A stretch of DNA of 8,127 bases, taken from contig JANXVV010000303.1 in assembly GCA_025351525.1 (NCBI GenBank), forward strand, positions 1 to 8,127, read 5' to 3'. The notes below the pieces were generated by a model that saw only the letters and a program-made list of their open reading frames with translations, had not been told where the DNA came from and did not search any database. The DNA comes from Humisphaera sp. Lineage in GTDB: Bacteria > Planctomycetota > Phycisphaerae > Tepidisphaerales > Tepidisphaeraceae. This document shows positions 1 to 5,295 of this stretch, in pieces (position 1 is the stretch's first letter; each line of letters begins with the position of its first letter). Position numbers and translations under genes: made by a program.

Positions 1-19
1 GTACCGCGACCTGTGGCAC
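1..19. repeat. Fragment of dispersed repeat, cut by window edge
   Basis: The first 19 bases (gtaccgcgacctgtggcac) are, as a reverse complement, identical at 18 of 19 positions to bases 8073-8091 at the other end of the window. This copy is therefore in inverted orientation to that one and is truncated by the window edge. It begins about 60 bp beyond the proA stop codon. The two copies differ at one base. Using this copy's version of that base, the internal stem described for the 8073-8127 copy would pair perfectly. Confidence 0.6.
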
Positions 20-80
20 CTTACACTCGGAAAATTCACGCGATCAAAACACGCGTAGTCTCAAACTGCTCTAAACTCGC
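20..80. other. Short region downstream of proA
   Basis: These 61 bases separate the proA stop from the repeat fragment. On the transcribed minus strand there is a weak 5-bp stem (acgcg/cgcgt at about 37-55) with a 9-base loop, followed by GAATTTT. This is too weak to call an intrinsic terminator with any confidence. No open reading frame of note is present. Confidence 0.3.
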
Positions 81-1349
81 TCACCGAACGTGCCCATTCC
101 CCTGAACCACCCATTTATAGGTTGTCAGATCGTTCGCGCCCATCGGTCCCCGGGCGTGCATTTTGTCGGTGCTGATGCCGATCTCGGCTCCGAGGCCGTA
201 TTCACCCCCATCGGCGAAACGGGTGCTGGCGTTGACGATCACACTGGCGGAGTCGACGGCTTTCACGAACGCGTCGGCAGCGGTCATGCTCGCGGTCAGG
301 ATCGCATCCGTGTGATGCGACCCGTGCTCGTTGATATGCTCAACCGCTTCCTCCAGTGAGTCGACGACTTTGATGCCGATGACGAAGGCGAGATATTCGG
401 TGTCCCAATCCTCCGGGGTGGTGGGTTTGGCGGGGGGGTAAAGTGCGTGGGTGCGTTCATCGCCGCGGATTTCAACGTTCTGAGCCGCGAGATCTTCACA
501 GACTTTTTCCAACAGGCGCGGGGCGGCGTCCTTGTGAAACAGCAGGTGCTCGACCGCGTTGCAGACCGCGCCGCCGGGATAGCTCGTCTTGGCATTCACG
601 CAGATTTGGCGAACCTCGTTTTCCATCGACATCGTCGCGGCATCCACATAGATATGGCAGTTGCCGGTAAAATGCTTGAGCACCGGGATCGTCGATTCTT
701 TCACGACCGTGCGGATCAGCGCTTCACCACCTCGGGGGATGACCAGGTCGATATATTTGTCTAGTTTTAACAACGGAGAAATCAGTGCGCGATCGGTGTG
801 CGCCACCAATTGCACCGCCGCCGGATCGATGCCGGCGGCTTTTAATGCATCGGCGATGATCTTCGCGATCGCCTGATTGCTGTGAAACGCTTCCTTGCCT
901 CCCCGCAGAATGATGGCGTTGCCGCTTTTGATGCAGAGGGCGGCGGCATCGCTGGTGACGTTGGGACGGCTTTCATAAAAAAAGCAGACGACACCGATCG
1001 GCACGCGCATTTTGCTGATGCGCAAGCCGTTCGGGCGGACATAGCCTTCGATGATCTGACCGACCGGATCGGTCTGTGCGGCGATCTGCTCGACACCCTC
1101 CGCCATCGAGTGAATCCGCTTCTCGTTCAGCTTCAACCGTTCGATCAGCGCAGGAGCAAGGCCGGCGGCATGGGCGGCCTCCAGATCTTTGGCGTTCGCC
1201 GCGATCAGGGCGGAGGCGCTTTCGCGAATCGATGAAGCGATCTGCCGCAGCGCCGCGGTCTTGGTCGCGCCATCGAGCGACACCAGTTGCCGCGACGCAC
1301 GTCGGGCGGACTTGCCGAGGGATTCAACGTAGGGTTTCCAATCGTCCAT
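81..1349 (-). CDS. proA: Gamma-glutamyl phosphate reductase (ProA)
   Basis: ProA reduces gamma-glutamyl phosphate to glutamate-5-semialdehyde with NADPH, the second step of proline synthesis from glutamate, in the cytoplasm. The 422-residue product has the length usual for the family (about 415-425). Visible family signatures include ESRPNVTSDAAAL near residues 126-138, the VIPRGG segment near 203-208, HFTGNCHIYVDA near 226-237, and the catalytic cysteine (about C263) in AVCNAVE. The C-terminal STRFADGGEYGLGAEIGIST and ARGPMGANDLTTYKW segments are typical of ProA. The loop before the catalytic cysteine (NAKTSYPGGAVCNA) looks about two residues longer than the usual NAKTxxPxxCNA form. A TTG one codon upstream is possible, but I prefer the ATG at 1349 because an AGGA lies eight bases before it. 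The gene follows cdaR with almost no gap, which suggests translational coupling. No proB is present in the window. Confidence 0.95.
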   Translation of the reverse strand: MDDWKPYVESLGKSARRASRQLVSLDGATKTAALRQIASSIRESASALIAANAKDLEAAHAAGLAPALIERLKLNEKRIHSMAEGVEQIAAQTDPVGQIIEGYVRPNGLRISKMRVPIGVVCFFYESRPNVTSDAAALCIKSGNAIILRGGKEAFHSNQAIAKIIADALKAAGIDPAAVQLVAHTDRALISPLLKLDKYIDLVIPRGGEALIRTVVKESTIPVLKHFTGNCHIYVDAATMSMENEVRQICVNAKTSYPGGAVCNAVEHLLFHKDAAPRLLEKVCEDLAAQNVEIRGDERTHALYPPAKPTTPEDWDTEYLAFVIGIKVVDSLEEAVEHINEHGSHHTDAILTASMTAADAFVKAVDSASVIVNASTRFADGGEYGLGAEIGISTDKMHARGPMGANDLTTYKWVVQGNGHVR

Positions 1350-1353
1350 CAAA

Positions 1354-2466
1354 CTATTCCTTCGCCCGTTCGGTCAGCGTGAAATCTACGGTGTAGGCTT
1401 CGGGTTCGCTCACCACGCGCACGTCTTTTGGCAGCGTGAAGTAAAGCCGTTTCTTACGGGCGGCACCGCCCGCCTGATCGATGTCTTCCGGGGTCAGATC
1501 AAGGTGTGCCTTGGGTTTGAACTCATTGTTTTTGAGTTGATCGATCTGATCCTGCGGGCCAACCACATGTATGCGGGGCACGGTCAGGGGTTTGAAGTCC
1601 AGACGGTAGCCGTTGTGAATCGGCAGGGGGGCATCCGCGAAAATGGCGATCGATTCCAAATCCATTTCCGCCTCGGGCTTTTTCACCTCGAATGAAACGG
1701 TGATGGTCTGCGGTTCGACGGTGATCTGCTCGCCTTTGAATGCGGTGAAGACAGGCACACCGGAAACTTCGTGCGGACCGGGTTGATTCAGCGAGGTCAG
1801 TTTTGAAAAATCCGCGATGACGAACAATTTCGACGGATCGGTTTCTTTGAACACGCGGCCAGGCGCGCGAACGTTGATCTTGGACGGAATGAAACGCACC
1901 TCCTGAACGTTCGCGATATTAGGAGGCTGTTTGACATCGAGCGATTGAATTTCAAAGTCGTCGAGATCGACCTGCAACGTGGCGGGAACAATTTGCGTCA
2001 CACTGATCCCTTGCCGGGTGAACAGCGGATTGTTGACGATATACCGGGACGTTTCGAGCGACGATTCACCGCGCGGGAGCTTGGGATCAACATAAATTCG
2101 CAAAGCCTGATCGGGATTCCCGGACTGCAACTCGTACTTGACGCGATCGACGAGGGTGCGCGGGCCGCTGAGCGTCGCAGTGACGTTTCGGTCGGCGGGT
2201 GCTTTTAAGGTGATGATGCGACTGCCGTCGGTGGTGCGAACCTCGATGGGGATGGAGACATTGGGCTCCGTGCGGGCCTGCTCTCGCTCGGCGTAAATCC
2301 AGATCAGGATGGTGAGCGGGGCGACCCAGGCCAGCGTCTTAAGGATATCGATCAATTTTTCCGAGCCGGGAAATCGACTGCGCGGGGTGCCGTAGTCGAG
2401 CGTTCCCAGACCGGCTTTTCGCGCGGGTTCGGTCGGGAGCGGAGAGATTGGGGTTAAGTCGGCCAT
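1354..2466 (-). CDS. cdaR: YbbR-domain membrane protein, CdaR-like regulator of CdaA
   Basis: This 370-residue protein has a polar, proline-rich N-terminus and one membrane segment at about residues 40-58 (ILKTLAWVAPLTILIWIYAE). A long extracytoplasmic part follows, made of beta-rich YbbR-type repeats with recurring patterns such as IPIEVRTTDGS, VRFIPSKINVRAPG, VSGVPVFTAFKGEQ and KPKAHLDLT. The topology (short inside tail, single anchor, repeated domains outside) and the position directly after cdaA match CdaR, which binds and modulates the diadenylate cyclase CdaA in Firmicutes. That function is inferred here from fold and neighbourhood. The ATG at 2466 has only a weak Shine-Dalgarno sequence. 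The stop codon TAG at 1354-1356 lies just four bases before the proA ATG, and the last codons supply the proA ribosome-binding site. Between cdaA and this gene sits a palindromic repeat, so co-expression with cdaA is likely but not assured. Confidence 0.85.
   Translation of the reverse strand: MADLTPISPLPTEPARKAGLGTLDYGTPRSRFPGSEKLIDILKTLAWVAPLTILIWIYAEREQARTEPNVSIPIEVRTTDGSRIITLKAPADRNVTATLSGPRTLVDRVKYELQSGNPDQALRIYVDPKLPRGESSLETSRYIVNNPLFTRQGISVTQIVPATLQVDLDDFEIQSLDVKQPPNIANVQEVRFIPSKINVRAPGRVFKETDPSKLFVIADFSKLTSLNQPGPHEVSGVPVFTAFKGEQITVEPQTITVSFEVKKPEAEMDLESIAIFADAPLPIHNGYRLDFKPLTVPRIHVVGPQDQIDQLKNNEFKPKAHLDLTPEDIDQAGGAARKKRLYFTLPKDVRVVSEPEAYTVDFTLTERAKE
1358..1361 (-). promoter_or_regulatory. 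Shine-Dalgarno AGGA for proA, inside cdaR
   Basis: AGGA on the minus strand lies eight bases before the ATG at 1349 and falls within the last codons of cdaR. This spacing favours the ATG over the overlapping TTG at 1352. It suggests that ribosomes finishing cdaR restart on proA. Confidence 0.6.
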
Positions 2467-2544
2467 GAGGGTACCGTCGATGAACTGCTTTCAAACTGAT
2501 ATCGAATGCGGGCAATTATCATTCTGAGGATTTGTGAAATATTT

Positions 2545-2605
2545 GTAGCATGGGCTACCAGCCCATGTTTTCCAATTGGAATCATGGGCTGGTAGCCCAA
2601 GCTAC
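2545..2605. repeat. Palindromic repeat with 23-bp arms between cdaA and cdaR
   Basis: Arms at 2545-2567 and 2583-2605 are reverse complements with a single mismatch (position 6: gtagcA versus gtagcT). The 15-base centre itself holds a perfect 12-bp palindrome, ttccaattggaa (2569-2580), so the whole 61 bp can fold as one long hairpin or cruciform. The core word is tgggctaccagccca. It starts only seven bases past the cdaA stop codon. Palindromes of this style are, from memory, common between planctomycete genes; I cannot confirm copy number here. There is no uridine tract after it on the minus strand, so a classical intrinsic terminator is not supported. It could stabilise the cdaA message 3' end, attenuate read-through to cdaR, or be a parasitic short repeat. 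Confidence 0.9.
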
Positions 2606-2612
2606 GACGATT

Positions 2613-3443
2613 TTACGCCGCCGCTTTGCGAACGGGCCGGCTATCGCTGCGGCCAAGCAGTTCGATGAGCAGTTCGCGAAGCCGATCCGGGGTGATTTTC
2701 CGGGTCAGCACCCCGCGCTCGGCGATGCTGATATCCCCGGTCTGCTCGGAGATCACCACGATCACCGCATCGGTTTCCTGACTCAAACCCACCGCTGCCC
2801 GATGGCGACTGCCGAGGCCCTGTTCAAGATCGCCCACCTCGGCCAGGGGGAACTGAACGGCGGCGTACATCAGGCGTCCGTTGCTGATAATCACGCCCAG
2901 ATCATGCAGGGCGGAGTTCGGATAGAAAATGGTGTTCAACAATGGAGCGGTGACATCGGCATTGATCCTCGTGCCATTTTCCGCGACGTTAGCCAGGGGA
3001 ATTTCCCGCTCGATGGCCACCAACCCACCGATCTTTCGGCGCGACAGAAACGCGGCGGACTCGACCAGCGCTTCGATCTCATCATTATTCTGTTCGCCAA
3101 ATCGCTGGAAAAGACGCGTCTCACCGAGACGCATGAGCGCCCGCCGCAGTTCGGGTTGGAAGACCACGATGATGACGAACGAGGCCGCGACGACCAGTTT
3201 ATCGTACAGAAATTTAACGCGCTGGAGTCCGAATCGATCTCCGAGAAGCGTGACGATGAGGTAGAGGGCGATCAGCAAAAATACAATGCCCTTGAGCAAT
3301 CGCGCCCCGCGCGTGCCGCGGAGAAATCGGACGACCCAATAGACGACGGTTCCGATCAGCAGCCATTCGACGAAAATCTGCCACCAGGGGTAGCTGCCGA
3401 AGGCGCGGACGAAGTCGCCGAAATTGAACAGTTGCTGAGGCAT
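2613..3443 (-). CDS. cdaA: Membrane diadenylate cyclase CdaA (DisA_N domain, c-di-AMP synthase)
   Basis: CdaA joins two ATP molecules into cyclic di-AMP, a second messenger for potassium and osmotic balance and cell-wall homeostasis. From the ATG at 3443 the product is 276 residues, normal for the family. Three hydrophobic segments lie at about residues 22-40, 47-67 and 79-95, followed by the conserved VFQPELRRAL and a DisA_N catalytic domain: GGLVAIERE (139-147), HDLG (180-183), and GSRHRAAVGLSQETDAVIVVISE (211-233). RHR (213-215) is intact. The usual DGA motif reads D-L-G at 181-183: the metal-binding aspartate is kept but the next two residues differ. A longer version starting with TTG at 3476 is possible, but no ribosome-binding site precedes it, while AGGA stands five bases before the ATG. 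It is 58 bp downstream of folP and upstream of cdaR, consistent with an operon. Confidence 0.92.
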   Translation of the reverse strand: MPQQLFNFGDFVRAFGSYPWWQIFVEWLLIGTVVYWVVRFLRGTRGARLLKGIVFLLIALYLIVTLLGDRFGLQRVKFLYDKLVVAASFVIIVVFQPELRRALMRLGETRLFQRFGEQNNDEIEALVESAAFLSRRKIGGLVAIEREIPLANVAENGTRINADVTAPLLNTIFYPNSALHDLGVIISNGRLMYAAVQFPLAEVGDLEQGLGSRHRAAVGLSQETDAVIVVISEQTGDISIAERGVLTRKITPDRLRELLIELLGRSDSRPVRKAAA

Positions 3444-3448
3444 CCAGT

Positions 3449-3452
3449 TCCT
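3449..3452 (-). promoter_or_regulatory. Shine-Dalgarno AGGA deciding the cdaA start
   Basis: AGGA on the minus strand sits five bases before the ATG at 3443. The alternative TTG start at 3476 has no comparable site upstream, so the shorter 276-residue CdaA is preferred. Confidence 0.55.
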
Positions 3453-3501
3453 ATATATCGCAAAAGGGTCGCTCAAACTATTGAAGAGTGCCGAATTATC
3501 T

Positions 3502-4341
3502 TCAGAAACCCTTTCGGATAGCCTCGGTCATGCGGACGACCTTCGACATGGGTCCGACATCGTGGACACGCAGGATGGAGGCGCCGTTAGCCACGCACCA
3601 GGAAATGGTGGCGGCGGTGCCGAACAGGCGATGCGAGGGCTCGTCCTCACCGGTGATTTTTCCCACAAAACTCTTGCGGCTGGTTCCCAGAACCAATGGG
3701 TGACCGAGGTCGGTCAATTGTTTCAGTTGCCGTAGCACGGTCAGATTATGCTCGAGACCCTTGGCGAACCCGATGCCCGGGTCGAGCAGGATATGATGCG
3801 GGGCCATGCCGGCGGCAACGGCGGCATCGCGACGGTCGGATAGATGGCGGTACACTTCGGCGACGACATCGCGGTACTCGGTCATTTGTTGCATCGTGGC
3901 CGGTTCGCCGCGCATGTGCATGAGGATGATCGGAACGTGCAATGTCGCGACGAGCGGCAGCATGTCCGGATCGTCCAGTCCGCCGGAAATGTCATTGACG
4001 AGATGCGCCCCGGCGTCGATGGCGGCGGCGGCGACTGCGGCGCGGGTGGTGTCGACGGACAACAACACCGGCGCGTCGCGCAGTTCGCGGATCACCGGCA
4101 CGATTCGCCGAATTTGTTCTTCGGCATTGATGCGGGGCGCACCGGGGCGGGTGGATTCACCCCCGATATCAATCAGATCAGCCCCATCGGCGATCATTCG
4201 GCGGGCGTGATCGTCGGCTTGCTTCGGGTCGGCGTAACGTCCGCCGTCGCTGAAACTGTCGGGGGTGACGTTGAGAACGCCCATGACCAAGGAGGAGCGG
4301 TCCACTGACAATAACCAAGCTTCAAAATCGTGCGGCGTCAT
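3502..4341 (-). CDS. folP: Dihydropteroate synthase (FolP)
   Basis: FolP condenses 6-hydroxymethyl-dihydropterin pyrophosphate with p-aminobenzoate to give dihydropteroate, in cytoplasmic folate synthesis; it is the sulfonamide target. All family motifs are present in the 279 residues: MGVLNVTPDSFSDGG (20-34), LIDIGGESTRPGA (56-68), SVDT (95-98), the asparagine of VNDISGG (N116), LMHMRG (140-145), LLDPGIGFAK (185-194), LGTSRKSF (218-225) and RVHDV (258-262). Length is typical. The ATG at 4341 leaves 19 residues before the first motif, as expected; the preceding GGA is only a weak ribosome-binding site. A 353-bp leader with a large palindrome lies upstream. In E. coli folP follows ftsH directly; here a GNAT gene and repeats separate them. 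The downstream cdaA follows after 58 bp. Confidence 0.97.
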   Translation of the reverse strand: MTPHDFEAWLLSVDRSSLVMGVLNVTPDSFSDGGRYADPKQADDHARRMIADGADLIDIGGESTRPGAPRINAEEQIRRIVPVIRELRDAPVLLSVDTTRAAVAAAAIDAGAHLVNDISGGLDDPDMLPLVATLHVPIILMHMRGEPATMQQMTEYRDVVAEVYRHLSDRRDAAVAAGMAPHHILLDPGIGFAKGLEHNLTVLRQLKQLTDLGHPLVLGTSRKSFVGKITGEDEPSHRLFGTAATISWCVANGASILRVHDVGPMSKVVRMTEAIRKGF

Positions 4342-4694
4342 TGGGTTCCGAAATTTATTTCAAGCAGATCTCCAAGCCGGGCCGGAGCGGCGAGTGCAAC
4401 GAGCTGCGCAGTCCCGGATGGCACCGCACCGGCGAAGAATCCGGGCTTGCGCAGTTCGCTGCCGCTCACCGCTCCAACCCGGCTTGTTCGAGAATGATGA
4501 ACATCCGCACCGCGCACCTTAAACCCAACCCGATCTTCCTAAAGATGTGCAATGAACGCCATGGAGGTGAAGAAGTTGTTATTTATTACGGGATAGTTGT
4601 GAGCGAGTACAAACAGCAAATGGCATCCCAAGGAATCGAAAAGTCTTGCTTTCAACTTCCTCACTAACCACTTCCTCACTAAAAACTTCCTCCC
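4342..4694. other. 353-bp non-coding folP leader region
   Basis: This is the only long stretch without a convincing gene. It holds, from the GNAT side, most of three 15-bp tandem repeats, an AT-richer section (about 4540-4654), and a large GC-rich imperfect palindrome ending about 32 bp before the folP start. A small AT-rich palindrome (gaaatttatttc, 4350-4361) lies between that palindrome and folP. A plus-strand frame from a TTG at 4341 to 4667 crosses the palindrome and resembles no family I know. I see no clear sigma-70 promoter, though one for folP would be expected here if it is not read through from the GNAT gene. Confidence 0.6.
4373..4486. repeat. Large imperfect inverted repeat (about 47-bp arms) in the folP leader
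   Basis: The arms 4373-4419 and 4439-4486 are reverse complements at 39 of 47 paired positions with one single-base bulge. They leave a 19-base loop (4420-4438). Paired blocks include caagccggg/cccggcttg, ggagcgg/ccgctcc, ctgcgca/tgcgcag and cccggat/atccggg. Seven of the eight mismatches are transition-type (C opposite A, or G opposite T). If transcribed on the minus strand towards folP, four of them become G-U wobbles, so about 43 of 47 positions pair. It could be a structured leader RNA of folP, a non-autonomous mobile palindrome, or a decayed long repeat. No target-site duplication is obvious at its edges. Confidence 0.8.
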
Positions 4695-4699
4695 TCACT
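4655..4699. repeat. Three 15-bp tandem repeats at the GNAT gene 3' end
   Basis: The units are acttcctcactaacc (4655-4669), acttcctcactaaaa (4670-4684) and acttcctccctcact (4685-4699). The first two share their first 12 bases and the third is more diverged. On the minus strand each unit contains a purine-rich GAGGAAGT. The third unit covers the stop codon of the GNAT gene (TGA at 4695-4697), so the array looks like duplication of the sequence at that stop. Confidence 0.8.
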
Positions 4700-5144
4700 C
4701 CACCAAATTCTTCTCAAACACCACCAGATTATCCGCGTGGGTTGAATCCCAGCGGATGCCGACGATATCGAAGCCGAGGGTGACGGCAAAGTGGACGAAT
4801 TCGCGCTGGTGGTTCATGCACTCGCAGCGGATGTATTCGTAGCCGTGGTCTTTGGCCCAGGCCTGCTGGGCTTCCTGCAATTGGCGTCCCACACCATGAC
4901 GGCGGACGTCGGCATGAACCCCGCCCAGCCAGTGGTAAAACATCCCGGGCTTCAGCTCGAAACCGACCCAGAAACCCACGGGCTTGTCATCCATGCGGGC
5001 GATGAGGGTGAGGATATTGTAACGGCCCATGAAGCGGCGCTTAAAAAAATCGACCTCTCGTTTAGGGCGGAACATGGAGTTGTACAAATCGACCGCCGCG
5101 GGAAGCAGCCGGTCATCGGCGATGATAATGTCAGCCTGAGCCAC
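4695..5144 (-). CDS. GNAT-family N-acetyltransferase
   Basis: The 149-residue protein has the Gcn5-related acetyltransferase fold signature. Acetyl-CoA binding motif A is VHADVRRHGVGRQLQEA (about 76-92), with the pyrophosphate-binding R-x-x-G-x-G at residues 81-86. It is followed by the motif B region NHQREFVHFAVTLGF (111-125), where asparagine, alanine and GF occupy expected places. The N-terminal half carries the usual strand before motif A (KPVGFWVGFELKPGMFYHWLGG). The substrate cannot be told from sequence; it could be a small molecule or a protein N-terminus or lysine. Translation starts at GTG (5144), supported by a strong GGAGGT. The gene lies between ftsH and folP, which are neighbours in other bacteria, and has a hairpin repeat upstream and tandem repeats at its end, so it may be a lineage-specific insertion. 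Confidence 0.88.
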   Translation of the reverse strand: MAQADIIIADDRLLPAAVDLYNSMFRPKREVDFFKRRFMGRYNILTLIARMDDKPVGFWVGFELKPGMFYHWLGGVHADVRRHGVGRQLQEAQQAWAKDHGYEYIRCECMNHQREFVHFAVTLGFDIVGIRWDSTHADNLVVFEKNLVE

Positions 5145-5152
5145 GGACGAAG

Positions 5153-5158
5153 ACCTCC
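5153..5158 (-). promoter_or_regulatory. Strong Shine-Dalgarno GGAGGT deciding the GTG start of the GNAT gene
   Basis: GGAGGT on the minus strand lies eight bases before GTG at 5142-5144. This is the best ribosome-binding site in the window and supports a non-ATG start for the acetyltransferase. Confidence 0.75.
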
Positions 5159-5196
5159 AGGAAAGCGCGGAGAAAGTTCCATCGATCAGTTTATTG

Positions 5197-5270
5197 TTTA
5201 ACCGTCTCGCTTGCGAGGCGCGTCTGATCCGTTATCCCGGAAGACGCGCCTCGCAAGCGAGACGGCTAAA
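5197..5270. repeat. Palindromic repeat with 29-bp arms between ftsH and the GNAT gene
   Basis: Arms at 5197-5225 and 5242-5270 are reverse complements with one mismatch (aaCCG versus agCCG) around a 16-base loop. The core is ccgtctcgcttgcgaggcgc, itself containing the smaller palindrome ctcgcttgcgag. It lies 25 bp after the ftsH stop and 52 bp before the GNAT start. On the minus strand the bases after the hairpin are not a uridine run, so it is not a textbook terminator, although a hairpin this stable could stop or protect transcripts. Its near-perfect symmetry suggests recent origin or active maintenance. I associate this word with repeats dispersed through planctomycete genomes, unverified here. 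Confidence 0.9.
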
Positions 5271-5295
5271 TAAGAAGAGACGAAAATTTTAGAAA

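Noticed and set aside
2515..2520. A GATAAT -10-like hexamer for a separate cdaR promoter
   Set aside because: No reasonable -35 hexamer lies 15 to 19 bases upstream on the minus strand, and such hexamers are common by chance.
2550..3521. A 323-codon plus-strand frame opposite cdaA
   Set aside because: It begins inside the palindromic repeat and runs antisense to cdaA, with a polar low-information sequence; a shadow frame.
4373..4486. Integron attC recombination site
   Set aside because: The palindrome is of a suitable size, but the GTTRRRY and RYYYAAC end motifs are absent and no integrase or cassette array is present.
4560..4620. A possible sigma-70 promoter for folP (TTGTAC and TAATAA, 18 bases apart, minus strand)
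   Set aside because: Each hexamer matches only three of six consensus bases.
4341..4667. A 108-codon plus-strand frame in the folP leader
   Set aside because: It starts at TTG without a ribosome-binding site, crosses the large inverted repeat and matches no family I know.
5197..5270. Intrinsic terminator for ftsH
   Set aside because: The hairpin is strong but lacks a following uridine run on the minus strand, so I list it as a repeat only.
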